Part shown: piece by piece, positions 1 to 7,044 of the stretch
Layout: each line of letters starts with the position of its first letter
Position numbering within the stretch: position 1 is the first letter of the stretch
NCBI GenBank assembly: GCA_049282265.1
Contig: JBAPTR010000318.1
Span: forward strand, 1-32,801
Origin: CAYUCJ01 sp049282265
Lineage (GTDB): Bacteria; Desulfobacterota; DSM-4660; Desulfatiglandales; Desulfatiglandaceae
Reading direction: 5' to 3'
Length of the DNA: 32,801 nucleotides
The notes under the pieces: model-generated
The model's database searches: none
What the model saw: the letters and a program-made list of their open reading frames with translations, nothing else
What the model was told of the DNA's origin: nothing
Translations under genes and position numbers: made by a program

Positions 1-1
1 G

Positions 2-325
2 TGCGAGGCCATGCAGGACGGTGTGGTTATTACCATCAGGGAAGAAGAAAAATTCATTGAGGGTGAAGGCCGGACGGCCGTCATACTTATCTCGGATAAT
101 GGGCCGGGAATTCCCAAGCGTATTCGGCAAAAAATCTTCGAACCGTTTTTCACTACCAGAGAAGAAGGCAGCGGCCTTGGTCTTAGTATTGTTGCCAGGA
201 TCATTGAGGAGCACGGAGGAAGCGTTACCGTCGACTCAGAGGAAGAGAAAGGGGCATCTTTTATTATTATGCTCCCCATAACATCCCGAAAGGAGTCTCT
301 TGATGAGCACGATCCTGATCATTGA
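2..325 (+). CDS. Sensor histidine kinase, C-terminal ATPase part (5' end outside window)
   Basis: The reading frame is open from the window edge and carries the end of a HATPase_c domain. It begins with CEAM, which fits the end of an N-box, followed by the G1 box DNGPGIP, the F box FEPFFTT and the G2 box GSGLGLS. The family autophosphorylates a histidine and passes the phosphate to a partner receiver. The sensor and the H-box lie outside the window, so the signal cannot be read. The stop overlaps the start of the downstream sigma-54 response regulator by 23 bp, so the two are almost certainly a co-translated kinase/regulator pair. The family is certain and the input unknown. Confidence 0.93.
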   Translation, partial: CEAMQDGVVITIREEEKFIEGEGRTAVILISDNGPGIPKRIRQKIFEPFFTTREEGSGLGLSIVARIIEEHGGSVTVDSEEEKGASFIIMLPITSRKESLDEHDPDH

Positions 326-1733
326 TGACGACGATCAGTTACGCAGGAGTTTTGAAAAACTCCTTCTGGGAGAGGGGCACCAGGTAAAAACCGCCGCTTC
401 CGGAGAATCAGGCCTCAAGTTGATCTCAGCCGACCTCCCTGATCTGGTCATCCTTGATATGCGCCTCCCGGGCATGAACGGCTTGGAGACCTTCAAGGCG
501 ATCCACCAGATCGAGCCCAAGCTTCCCGTGATTATCATGACCGCATACGGCACGACGGAAACGGCCATCGAGGCCACCAAGCTGGGGGCCTTTGATTATA
601 TCCTGAAACCCTTTGAAATCCCCGGCATGCTGCTTACAATAAAGGAGGCCCTCAAAGCAGGTCGTTTTATGCGTTCGCCTGTGGACATGGATGTTCCACC
701 CGATCGGGCATCACGGGATGCCATTATCGGCAGGAGCAGGCCCATGCAGGAAGTCTACAAGGCCATCGGCCGCGTCGCCTCCACCGATGCCACTGTTCTG
801 ATTCGGGGAGAATCCGGTACAGGCAAGGAACTGGTGGCCAGGGCCATCTACCAGCACAGCAAGCGATCCAACATGCCCTTTCTGGTGATCAACTGCGTGG
901 CCATCCCTGAGACCCTTCTTGAAAGCGAGTTGTTCGGGTTCGAAAAAGGTGCCTTTACCGGGGCATCACATCGCCGTGTGGGAAAAATAGAGCAGGCCAA
1001 CAGGGGCACGATTTTCCTGGATGAAATAGGAGACATGCCTCTCGGTATCCAGGCAAAAATCCTGCGTCTGCTTCAGGAAAGGAGCATAGAGCGGCTTGGA
1101 GGTCGCGAAACCATCCCTGTGGATGTGAGGATCATCGCCGCCACAAACCGGGACCTGGAAGCGGCACTTGCCAAAGGCCGGTTTCGCGAGGACCTTTACT
1201 ACCGCCTCAAGGTGGTCACCCTGGGACTGCCATCGCTGCGCGATCGCATAGAAGACATTCCTCTTCTTGCGGATTACCTCCTGGCACTGTTCACCCGCGA
1301 CGCAAGATCCAATAACCCCGGTATCACCAAAGAGGCCAAGGCCGCGCTTGCACGCTATTCCTGGCCCGGCAACGTCCGTGAGCTGGCCAACAACCTTCAA
1401 AAAATATTGATCTTCAACCGCGGCGCGCCCATATCCAGCGAAGATATCATCAGTGCCCTCAGCGGGAAACCGGGGGAGAAGCCAGGGGCCGGTGAAACAA
1501 ACGACCAGACCCTGCAAAAATGGGCACGCCAGGTCCTGGCCGGCAAATCCGAAGAGCACCTTTTCGACGCCTGCATGGACCGGTTTGCAGGCATCCTCGT
1601 GGCCGAGGCCCTGAATCTGACCGATGGAAACAGATCCCGCGCGGCCAGGCTCCTCGGTCTTTCCCGTCCTACCCTGCACGCCAAGATAGAAAAATACCAC
1701 CTCAAACTTGAGACCTCCGTCACAGAGGAATAG
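303..1733 (+). CDS. NtrC/AtoC-type sigma-54-dependent response regulator
   Basis: A 476-residue protein with the full activator layout. The N-terminal receiver has an acidic cluster at residues 8-11, phospho-acceptor D52, T80 and K102. The central AAA+ domain has Walker A GESGTGKE (169-176), the sigma-54 contact loop GAFTGA (216-221) and Walker B FLDEIGD. The C-terminal Fis-type helix-turn-helix lies near residues 440-465 (NRSRAARLLGLSRPTLHAKI). I chose ATG 303 over an in-frame TTG at 300 because AGGAG (291-295) is well spaced for it. It overlaps the kinase gene upstream. Phosphorylated proteins of this type bind enhancers and remodel sigma-54 polymerase. The palindrome at 1768-1790 and the -24/-12 element at 1885-1900 lie just downstream, which makes this the leading candidate regulator of the 2018-9737 genes (inference). 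Confidence 0.96.
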   Translation: MSTILIIDDDDQLRRSFEKLLLGEGHQVKTAASGESGLKLISADLPDLVILDMRLPGMNGLETFKAIHQIEPKLPVIIMTAYGTTETAIEATKLGAFDYILKPFEIPGMLLTIKEALKAGRFMRSPVDMDVPPDRASRDAIIGRSRPMQEVYKAIGRVASTDATVLIRGESGTGKELVARAIYQHSKRSNMPFLVINCVAIPETLLESELFGFEKGAFTGASHRRVGKIEQANRGTIFLDEIGDMPLGIQAKILRLLQERSIERLGGRETIPVDVRIIAATNRDLEAALAKGRFREDLYYRLKVVTLGLPSLRDRIEDIPLLADYLLALFTRDARSNNPGITKEAKAALARYSWPGNVRELANNLQKILIFNRGAPISSEDIISALSGKPGEKPGAGETNDQTLQKWARQVLAGKSEEHLFDACMDRFAGILVAEALNLTDGNRSRAARLLGLSRPTLHAKIEKYHLKLETSVTEE

Positions 1734-1748
1734 GACGTCTTCACGTCC
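1733..1748. other. GGACGT/ACGTCC stem-loop after the activator gene
   Basis: A perfect 6-bp stem (GGACGT and ACGTCC) with a CTTC tetraloop begins at the last base of the activator stop codon. No T-run follows, so it is not a classical intrinsic terminator. It may protect the mRNA 3' end or terminate weakly. Confidence 0.5.
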
Positions 1749-1767
1749 CTCAAGCCATTGCACTGTA

Positions 1768-1790
1768 TTTCTTTACACAATGTAAAGAAA
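1768..1790. promoter_or_regulatory. Candidate enhancer (UAS) palindrome, copy 1
   Basis: A perfect inverted repeat with 10-bp arms (TTTCTTTACA and TGTAAAGAAA) around the 3-bp spacer CAA. It is centred about 107 bp upstream of the GG of the -24 element at 1885 and starts 35 bp after the sigma-54 activator gene. The core TTTACA-N3-TGTAAA recurs at 12322-12336, also upstream of a -24/-12 promoter. The symmetry and distance are seen directly. Its role as the binding site of a sigma-54 activator is inference. Confidence 0.72.
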
Positions 1791-1884
1791 GCCGACATCT
1801 TCCCTTTAAACATACAAATCTGCATCTCACCTGCTTTTCATGTCTTTTCTAACAGTTATCCAGGCATGGCATCCCCGGGAAATA

Positions 1885-1900
1885 TGGCACGAGCTTTGCT
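1885..1900 (+). promoter_or_regulatory. Sigma-54 (-24/-12) promoter of the UspA to acetyl-CoA synthetase gene set
   Basis: TGGCACGAGCTTTGCT matches the RpoN consensus TGGCACG-N4-TTGCW completely, with exactly 10 bp between GG and GC. It lies on the same strand as the UspA gene at 2018 and predicts a start near 1911 and a leader of about 105 nt. A GGCGG/CCGCC pair (about 1981-2002) precedes the ribosome-binding site in that leader. Confidence 0.85.
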
Positions 1901-2017
1901 CTTTTGATCAATCAGGTCGTCTAGTCCCTTGTTGATTTCTTTGTGAACTCTGTCCTGCTCCCAGGGCGAAAGGCATGGAAGGCGGTCGCAGTTTTTCCGC
2001 CTGTAAGGAGGATCGAG

Positions 2018-2479
2018 ATGAAAAAGATAAGCAAAATCATGGTTGCCGTAGATTTCTCCCGGTACTCGAAAAAGGTCCTGGAGTATGCCGGAGTTATGGC
2101 AGAACGTATGAAAAGCGAACTGGTTATAGTCAATGTCATTAACAACAGGGACATCGAGGCCATGCAAAGGGCGGCGCAGATGACCAAAAGCTTCTCTGTC
2201 GAGGGATGGGTGAAAACGCAAAAAGAGGAGCGTTTGGAACTCCTGCAACAGTTAATTCAAGAGACATCTCTTGGGCATCTTCCCATCAAAATACTTTTCC
2301 GGACGGGAGTGCCATTCAAGGAATTAATGAAAGCGGTAGAGGAAGAAAGACCTGATCTCCTGGCGATGGGACCCAAAGGCCGCACGGATCTCCCGGATAT
2401 CCGATTGGGCTCAACCGCGGAAAAGGCATTTGGGCGCTGTCCTGTGCCGATAGTCAGCGTGCGGGAACAGGGTGAATAA
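2018..2479 (+). CDS. Single-domain universal stress protein (UspA family)
   Basis: A 153-residue cytoplasmic UspA-fold protein. It opens with the family strand KIMVAVDFS (residues 6-14) and carries an intact nucleotide-binding signature near the C-terminus, G118-x2-G121-x9-G131-S132. This suggests an ATP-binding subtype. I chose ATG 2018 because TAAGGAG (2004-2010) stands 7 nt upstream; the in-frame extension back to 1943 has no such site. It is the first gene behind the -24/-12 element at 1885. UspA proteins are induced by stress and energy limitation, but the partner of this one cannot be read from sequence. In contrast to the tandem UspA proteins at 4822 and 13286, its binding signature is complete. 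Confidence 0.9.
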   Translation: MKKISKIMVAVDFSRYSKKVLEYAGVMAERMKSELVIVNVINNRDIEAMQRAAQMTKSFSVEGWVKTQKEERLELLQQLIQETSLGHLPIKILFRTGVPFKELMKAVEEERPDLLAMGPKGRTDLPDIRLGSTAEKAFGRCPVPIVSVREQGE

Positions 2480-2591
2480 AAGGCCCTTTCAGGAGAATAA
2501 TTACAAGGAAAACGGGGAATGGTTCCTCATGAAAATGAGAACTCTCCGGGCCATTTTTCAACATAGCGCCAAAAAAGAAAGGATCAAAGCC

Positions 2592-2908
2592 ATGAAAAAA
2601 ACAGATGTCTTGGTTATTGGTGGAAGCGCAGCAGGTATTGTCGCGGCTACGACGGTACCCATAAACAGGTTGTCAAACTGATCGTCGCTCGCGAGTCCGG
2701 CATTCTCCTTGGCGGGGAAGTCATAGGGGGTGCCAGCACGGGAGAATTGATAAATCTTATTGGCTTTGCCATTCAAAACAGGATGAGTGTGATTTCCATC
2801 TTGACTGCCCAGATCGGAACCCATCCGCTTCTTACCGGGCCGCCTACGGCGTATCCCTTGATCAAGGCAGCCGAGATCGCAGCGAAAAAAAGGAGAGACG
2901 TGAACTGA
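2592..2908 (+). pseudogene. FAD/NAD(P)-dependent disulfide oxidoreductase with large internal deletion
   Basis: The ATG at 2592, with GAAAGGA upstream, opens a flavin-binding N-terminus, VLVIGGSAAGIVAATT, that stops at 2681. A second frame beginning near 2645 reads GYDGTHKQVVKLIVARES and continues to 2908 through GGEVIGG and HPLLTGPP. This is the C-terminal dimerisation domain of the CoA-disulfide reductase/NADH oxidase type. About 18 N-terminal and 85 C-terminal residues survive, while the NAD domain and redox-active Cys region are gone. Both frames make sense across GGCTACGACGG at the join, which suggests deletion through a short shared sequence. It cannot make an active reductase. The family assignment rests on short motifs but both ends agree. 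Confidence 0.8.
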
Positions 2909-2940
2909 AGTCTGAGGGCTATACGAACAAGATAATCAAA

Positions 2941-3723
2941 ATGAAGGCGATCAGAAACGAGGAATACATGGATAGATCCAAGGAAAGAATGAATTACCTC
3001 CCCGGAACATACGCAAAAGCCAGACCGGGAGCAACGGAGATGGCTGAGACGTATATACGGGAGTGGGAGCAGGCACGATTCAAGAAAAAAAAAGCTGCTC
3101 TTGAAGAAAAACGCCCCTTCACCATTTGCCTTTCCCGAAAGATAGGCGTTGGCGCTTTGGAAATTGCGGATCTCCTGGGGAAAAAGATAGGCTTCCGTGT
3201 GGTGGATCGCCAAATTGTGGAACATATTGCCGCCCATGCGGACTTGAGGGGAAAAACGGTTGAGCTGTTTGATGAGAAGTATCCTGGGAAGGTGAAAGAA
3301 TTCCTGGCCCTTGCCTTCGGGGAAAAGGCATTTATCAGGAGCGACTATAGCCGGCATCTCTTTGAGACTTTGTTTTCTCTGGCAGGGCTTGGCCCCAGCA
3401 TTATCGTGGGCCGAGGCGCACACCTCCTGTTGCCGCGTGAGAGGACATCGGCCGTAAGAATTATCTGTTCCAAGGAGTATCGTGTTCAACGAGTGGCACG
3501 CATACTAGATGCAGACGTAGAAAGGGCAAGGAAAAAGCTGGCACAAATCGACAAGGAGCAGCGGGACTTTTTCAAAAAAGCTTATAACAAGAAGGACGCA
3601 TCACCGTATGAGTTCGATATCGTTGTCAACTGTGATTTCCTCAAGAACCCAGCGTCTGTTGCCCAAATCATCGCAAAGGCATTTGAAGAAAAATTCGAAA
3701 CTATCCGTAGTGACAAGAGATGA
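2941..3723 (+). CDS. Cytidylate-kinase-like P-loop protein
   Basis: A 260-residue soluble protein resembling the cytidylate-kinase-like (Cytidylate_kin2) family. After a 60-residue charged leader that includes ETYIREWEQARF, it has the P-loop region SRKIGVGALEIADLLGKK, the acceptor-like segment VVDRQIVEHIA, the strand IIVGRGAHLLL, and RVARIL and DKEQRDFFKKAY, typical of the lid and sensor helices. The P-loop is degenerate: the usual SRxxGSGG reads SRKIGVGA, so nucleotide transfer is doubtful. Starts at 2968 (ACGAGGA just upstream) or 2989 are also possible. It sits between the broken reductase and the STAS-like gene. A regulatory nucleotide-binding role is inference. Confidence 0.75.
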   Translation: MKAIRNEEYMDRSKERMNYLPGTYAKARPGATEMAETYIREWEQARFKKKKAALEEKRPFTICLSRKIGVGALEIADLLGKKIGFRVVDRQIVEHIAAHADLRGKTVELFDEKYPGKVKEFLALAFGEKAFIRSDYSRHLFETLFSLAGLGPSIIVGRGAHLLLPRERTSAVRIICSKEYRVQRVARILDADVERARKKLAQIDKEQRDFFKKAYNKKDASPYEFDIVVNCDFLKNPASVAQIIAKAFEEKFETIRSDKR

Positions 3724-3755
3724 TCACATAACCGGTGGGAAGGAGGGATATTATC

Positions 3756-4028
3756 ATGGCAAGCAATTTCAGGGTCCTCATTCATAGAAACGACGACAAT
3801 CTTCACTTGAAACTGGTCGGAGACTTTGATGGAACCTCGGCATATGAGCTCCTGGATTACATAAGAAAGCATTACCCGAAATTCTCGACAATTTTTATCC
3901 ATACGGATTGTCTGAAAAGGCTAATCCCTTTCGGTGTAAGTGTGTTCAATAGCCACCTGGGGGGCCTGGACAAAAAGCGAATGCGCCTGGTTTTTACCGG
4001 TGAAAATGCCGCTCAGTTTTCAGAATAG
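3756..4028 (+). CDS. Small STAS-like (anti-anti-sigma type) protein
   Basis: A 90-residue protein with the alternating strand/helix pattern of a STAS domain: LHLKLVGDFDGTSAYELLDY, then FSTIFIHTDCLKRL, and finally RMRLVFTGENAAQFSE. The usual phosphorylatable Ser/Thr after the second strand is not obvious: HTDCLKRLIPFG replaces the DxSxxxxxDSSG-type loop. ATG 3756 is preceded by AAGGAGG (3740-3746), a strong site, which rules out the in-frame GTG at 3735. The assignment rests on the pattern and not on a strict signature, so a STAS relative is likely and its partner unknown. Confidence 0.65.
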   Translation: MASNFRVLIHRNDDNLHLKLVGDFDGTSAYELLDYIRKHYPKFSTIFIHTDCLKRLIPFGVSVFNSHLGGLDKKRMRLVFTGENAAQFSE

Positions 4029-4127
4029 AATCAGAGGAGAAACACAGGATCCGGAGAATGACATGGATGGAAAAGATGATACCGCTCACCTCGTCAGGAT
4101 ATTGGTTTAATAGAGAGGAGAGAACAG

Positions 4128-4844
4128 ATGCTAGTCATGGACTGGATGAGCAAGCCGGCTATTACAGTGGATCAAAACAACTCCTTGATCGATGCGATGG
4201 AGGTGTTGAAACAAAACAATATTATGATGGTGCCCGTGATGAAACGTGATGAGTTGGTTGGAATCGTCTCGGACAGGGACCTTAAGAAATCATTCGCTTC
4301 CAGCGTCACTCCCCTGGCGGTACATGAGCTTTTTTACCTCATGGCCAAGATAAAGATGAAAGACATCATGAGCAGAAACCCCATAACAGTCCCTTTTGAT
4401 TACACCATAGAAGAAACAGCCGAAGTGCTTCTGAAGCACAAAATTTCAGGGGTCCCTGTCCTGGACGAGAAAAGGGAGCTTGTCGGAGTCATAACCCAGA
4501 GGGATATCTTCAAGGCCCTCATATCGCTTACAGGTGTCGGAAAACGGGGCATCCAGTTCGCCTTTTTGCTGGAAGACCGCCCTGGATCTATTAAGGACGT
4601 TGCAGATATTATTAGAGAATACGGTGGAAGGATAGTCAGCATCTTGAGCAGGTATGACCAGGCACCTGAAGGGCACCGCTTTGCCTATATTCGCATCTAC
4701 GGAATTGATGGCAACAACCTGCCCCCGCTAAAGATAGCCCTTAAAGAAGCAGCGACCGTCCGATACATGGTGGACCACAACGGAGACAACAGGGAGATCT
4801 ACCGAGAAAGGGAGAACAGCAATGGCAAGAGCACAAAACAATAG
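4128..4844 (+). CDS. CBS-CBS-ACT regulatory protein (AcuB-like), copy 1
   Basis: A 238-residue protein with two CBS motifs, about residues 3-57 (MDWMSKPAITV to GIVSDRDLKK) and 77-133 (MKDIMSRNPITV to GVITQRDIFKAL). An ACT domain follows from about 143, with the signature LLEDRPGSIKDVADIIREYG. CBS pairs usually bind adenylates and ACT domains bind small metabolites, so this is a ligand-sensing regulator without an evident catalytic part. The order matches AcuB of acetoin/acetate metabolism. Its 3' end overlaps the next UspA gene by 23 bp, indicating translational coupling. It is a close paralogue of the protein at 12575, but its tail has an extra 13 or so residues that fill the overlap. Confidence 0.9.
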   Translation: MLVMDWMSKPAITVDQNNSLIDAMEVLKQNNIMMVPVMKRDELVGIVSDRDLKKSFASSVTPLAVHELFYLMAKIKMKDIMSRNPITVPFDYTIEETAEVLLKHKISGVPVLDEKRELVGVITQRDIFKALISLTGVGKRGIQFAFLLEDRPGSIKDVADIIREYGGRIVSILSRYDQAPEGHRFAYIRIYGIDGNNLPPLKIALKEAATVRYMVDHNGDNREIYRERENSNGKSTKQ

Positions 4845-5724
4845 AATATTGATCGTCCTTGACGGCTCGAAGCGTGCTTTCGAGGGTGTGACTTATATCA
4901 GCAATATTCCATCTCTTCAAGAGATGGAAGTCGTGTTTTTGCATATCTTCTGCAGGGTGCCGCAGACCTATCTGGATTTTGAAAGCCAACCTTTATACGC
5001 CCAGGAAGTAAGGGATCTTCGCGGATGGGCAATACAGGAGAAAGGCGATCTTCGTGACTATATGGAGAAGGCAAAACAATGTCTTGTAAAGGCAGGTTTT
5101 TCTAACGATGCGGTTCACATAGATATAAGGGAAATGGAGGCAGGCATCACCAGGGACATCATTGAAGAGGCCAAACATGGGAGATATGCCGCCGTAGTGG
5201 CCGGACGAAGGGGAGTCAGCAGGCTGAGCAGTATTCTCCTGGGAAACGTTGCCTTCAAGCTTCTTGAGAGGCTATCTTTCGTCCCGCTGGCCCTGGTCGG
5301 CATAAACCCGCAACCAGGCAAGATCCTCATAGGAATAGACGGATCGGAAAGCTGCCTGAAGGGCGTGGATACAGTCTCAAGTTATTTTCGAGACAACTCT
5401 CTAGACGTAATGCTGTTGCACGTTGTCAGGAGTGAAGATCCCGTGGTCATCAAAGAGGCCGGCGAAAGGATTGAGCCGGTATTTGAAGATGCGAGGAGGC
5501 GTCTGGTTAAGAGCGGCTTTGAATCGAGCAAAATTGCACCCAAAATAATATCGGACGTCGAAAGTCGTGCAGGCGCCATTGTTGAAGAAGCCCAGGCCGG
5601 AGGCTATGGAACCATTATTGTCGGCAGGCGCGGATTCTCGCGTGTCCATGATTTTTTCATGGGCCGGGTGAGCAACAAGGTTGTTCAACTTGCCGTTGAA
5701 CAGGCGGTGTGGGTAGTGGGCTAG
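4822..5724 (+). CDS. Tandem-domain universal stress protein, copy 1
   Basis: A 300-residue protein of two UspA domains, about residues 8-160 and 167-300. Each begins with the family strand (RILIVLDGSKRA, KILIGIDGSESC). The nucleotide signature is nearly intact in both, G128-x2-G131-x9-G141-N142 and G268-x2-G271-x9-G281-R282. The final Ser/Thr is replaced by Asn and Arg, so phosphate contacts may differ from classical ATP-binding UspA proteins. It overlaps the CBS-ACT gene upstream and ends 9 bp before the GAF kinase. The same gene pair occurs at 12575-14185. The family is certain and the ligand and partner unknown. Confidence 0.92.
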   Translation: MARAQNNRILIVLDGSKRAFEGVTYISNIPSLQEMEVVFLHIFCRVPQTYLDFESQPLYAQEVRDLRGWAIQEKGDLRDYMEKAKQCLVKAGFSNDAVHIDIREMEAGITRDIIEEAKHGRYAAVVAGRRGVSRLSSILLGNVAFKLLERLSFVPLALVGINPQPGKILIGIDGSESCLKGVDTVSSYFRDNSLDVMLLHVVRSEDPVVIKEAGERIEPVFEDARRRLVKSGFESSKIAPKIISDVESRAGAIVEEAQAGGYGTIIVGRRGFSRVHDFFMGRVSNKVVQLAVEQAVWVVG

Positions 5725-5733
5725 AGTTTGAAA

Positions 5734-7044
5734 ATGCTCAAAGACAAGAAATATATATCCATCCCATTTGACGATAAAAAGCTGATGGAAAGGAACAGAC
5801 CCTTGTCCATCCTGCATAATATGAGCGATTTTTTGTCCTCATCCATGGATAGACGGGAACTCTTGAACGGTGCATTGGCCAGAGTACTGGAGGATTTCGG
5901 CCTGGAAGCTGGAAGGATCTATCTCATGGAAGAAGATGACAGGCATCTCTTTCTTGCAGCACATTCAGGAATCGAGACCTCCGGGCTTGAAAGAATGAGC
6001 TTGGATGAAGGATTCTCAGGCAAGGCCGCACGCACGAAATCTTTCATCGCCCAGTATGTATCCGACCTGGAAGATAAGGCCAGGTCAGCACTGCTCAAGA
6101 GCAGGGGTTTCAAGATCGTCATTTGCGTACCATTGATAACCATGGACAGAGTTGGAGGAGTCATGAACCTGGCATCAGGACGGTCCATCGAACTCGACCA
6201 GGGCAAGATTGACCTTCTCACCCAGGTAGGCAGCCAGATAGCGGTGGCCACCGAAAATGCTCGCCTTTACAACGATCTCCAGGAAAAACTCCAACACCTG
6301 GATGAAAAGAAAGAGACAATCAAATTTTTCGCCTATTCCATCGCCCATGACCTGAAGAGCCCGGCCATCGGGATACACGGCTTTTCCAGACTCCTCAAGA
6401 AGAAGTGCAGTCAAAATCTTAATGAGAAGGGAGAAACATATTGCAATGAAATCATGAGGTTGTCGGAACATATGGTTGCTCTGATCGAGGAAATGAACAG
6501 CTATATTGCCACAAAGGAGGTGCAGCCCCATTTTGAGCTTGTTCGGTTGAAGGAAATTACGGCTGCAATCAAATTTGAGTTCGCGGTTCGCTTGAAAGCA
6601 CGCCGCATGGCGTTTTCTGTACCGGATTCAGACGCTCAAATGATTGCCGACAAAGCATCACTCCTCAGGGCGTTCAGGAACCTCGTGGACAACGCCCTGA
6701 AGTATGGCGGGGACAACATGGGAAAAATCAGGCTCGACTACTCCCGGGATGAGGCGTTTCACATCCTCTCGGTAAGCGATGACGGAATAGGGATTGAACC
6801 GGAAGACAGAGAAAAAATTTTTGACGCCTTTCAGAGAAATCACACATCCCAAGGGACAATGGGCTCGGGGCTGGGGCTTGCCATCGTAAAAGAAATAGCT
6901 AAGAAACACGGTGGTACTGCCTGGGCTGAGAGTGCTCCCGGGAAAGGATCAGCCTTTTTCATAACAATTCCAAGGAATTTAAGCCTGACGCAGATATCGG
7001 GCAAAAGGGGGCGTTTTGAAATTGGCTCAGGAGGAATAGCATGA
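5734..7044 (+). CDS. Cytoplasmic GAF-domain histidine kinase
   Basis: A 436-residue protein with no membrane segment. A GAF sensor spans about residues 28-177. The H-box is FAYSIAHDLKSP with H205, and the ATPase has N-box RNLVDNALKYGG, G1 DDGIGI, F box IFDAFQRNH and G2 GSGLGLAI. The absence of membrane anchors suggests an internal signal. ATG 5734 is chosen over an in-frame TTG at 5728. Neither has a strong ribosome-binding site, so the start is uncertain. The stop overlaps the acetyl-CoA synthetase start as ATGA, implying coupled translation. No receiver partner is adjacent downstream, so the target may be one of the regulators elsewhere in the window. Confidence 0.9.
   Translation: MLKDKKYISIPFDDKKLMERNRPLSILHNMSDFLSSSMDRRELLNGALARVLEDFGLEAGRIYLMEEDDRHLFLAAHSGIETSGLERMSLDEGFSGKAARTKSFIAQYVSDLEDKARSALLKSRGFKIVICVPLITMDRVGGVMNLASGRSIELDQGKIDLLTQVGSQIAVATENARLYNDLQEKLQHLDEKKETIKFFAYSIAHDLKSPAIGIHGFSRLLKKKCSQNLNEKGETYCNEIMRLSEHMVALIEEMNSYIATKEVQPHFELVRLKEITAAIKFEFAVRLKARRMAFSVPDSDAQMIADKASLLRAFRNLVDNALKYGGDNMGKIRLDYSRDEAFHILSVSDDGIGIEPEDREKIFDAFQRNHTSQGTMGSGLGLAIVKEIAKKHGGTAWAESAPGKGSAFFITIPRNLSLTQISGKRGRFEIGSGGIA

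Noticed and set aside
1733..1748. Rho-independent terminator after the activator gene
   Set aside because: The stem is perfect but no run of T follows, so I list it only as a stem-loop.
966..1763. Minus-strand open frame of 265 residues
   Set aside because: It lies antisense to the sigma-54 activator, whose full domain set is clear, and has no recognisable motif.
2773..3489. Minus-strand open frame of 238 residues
   Set aside because: Antisense to the cytidylate-kinase-like gene and the reductase remnant; Cys- and His-rich composition typical of a shadow frame and no ribosome-binding site.
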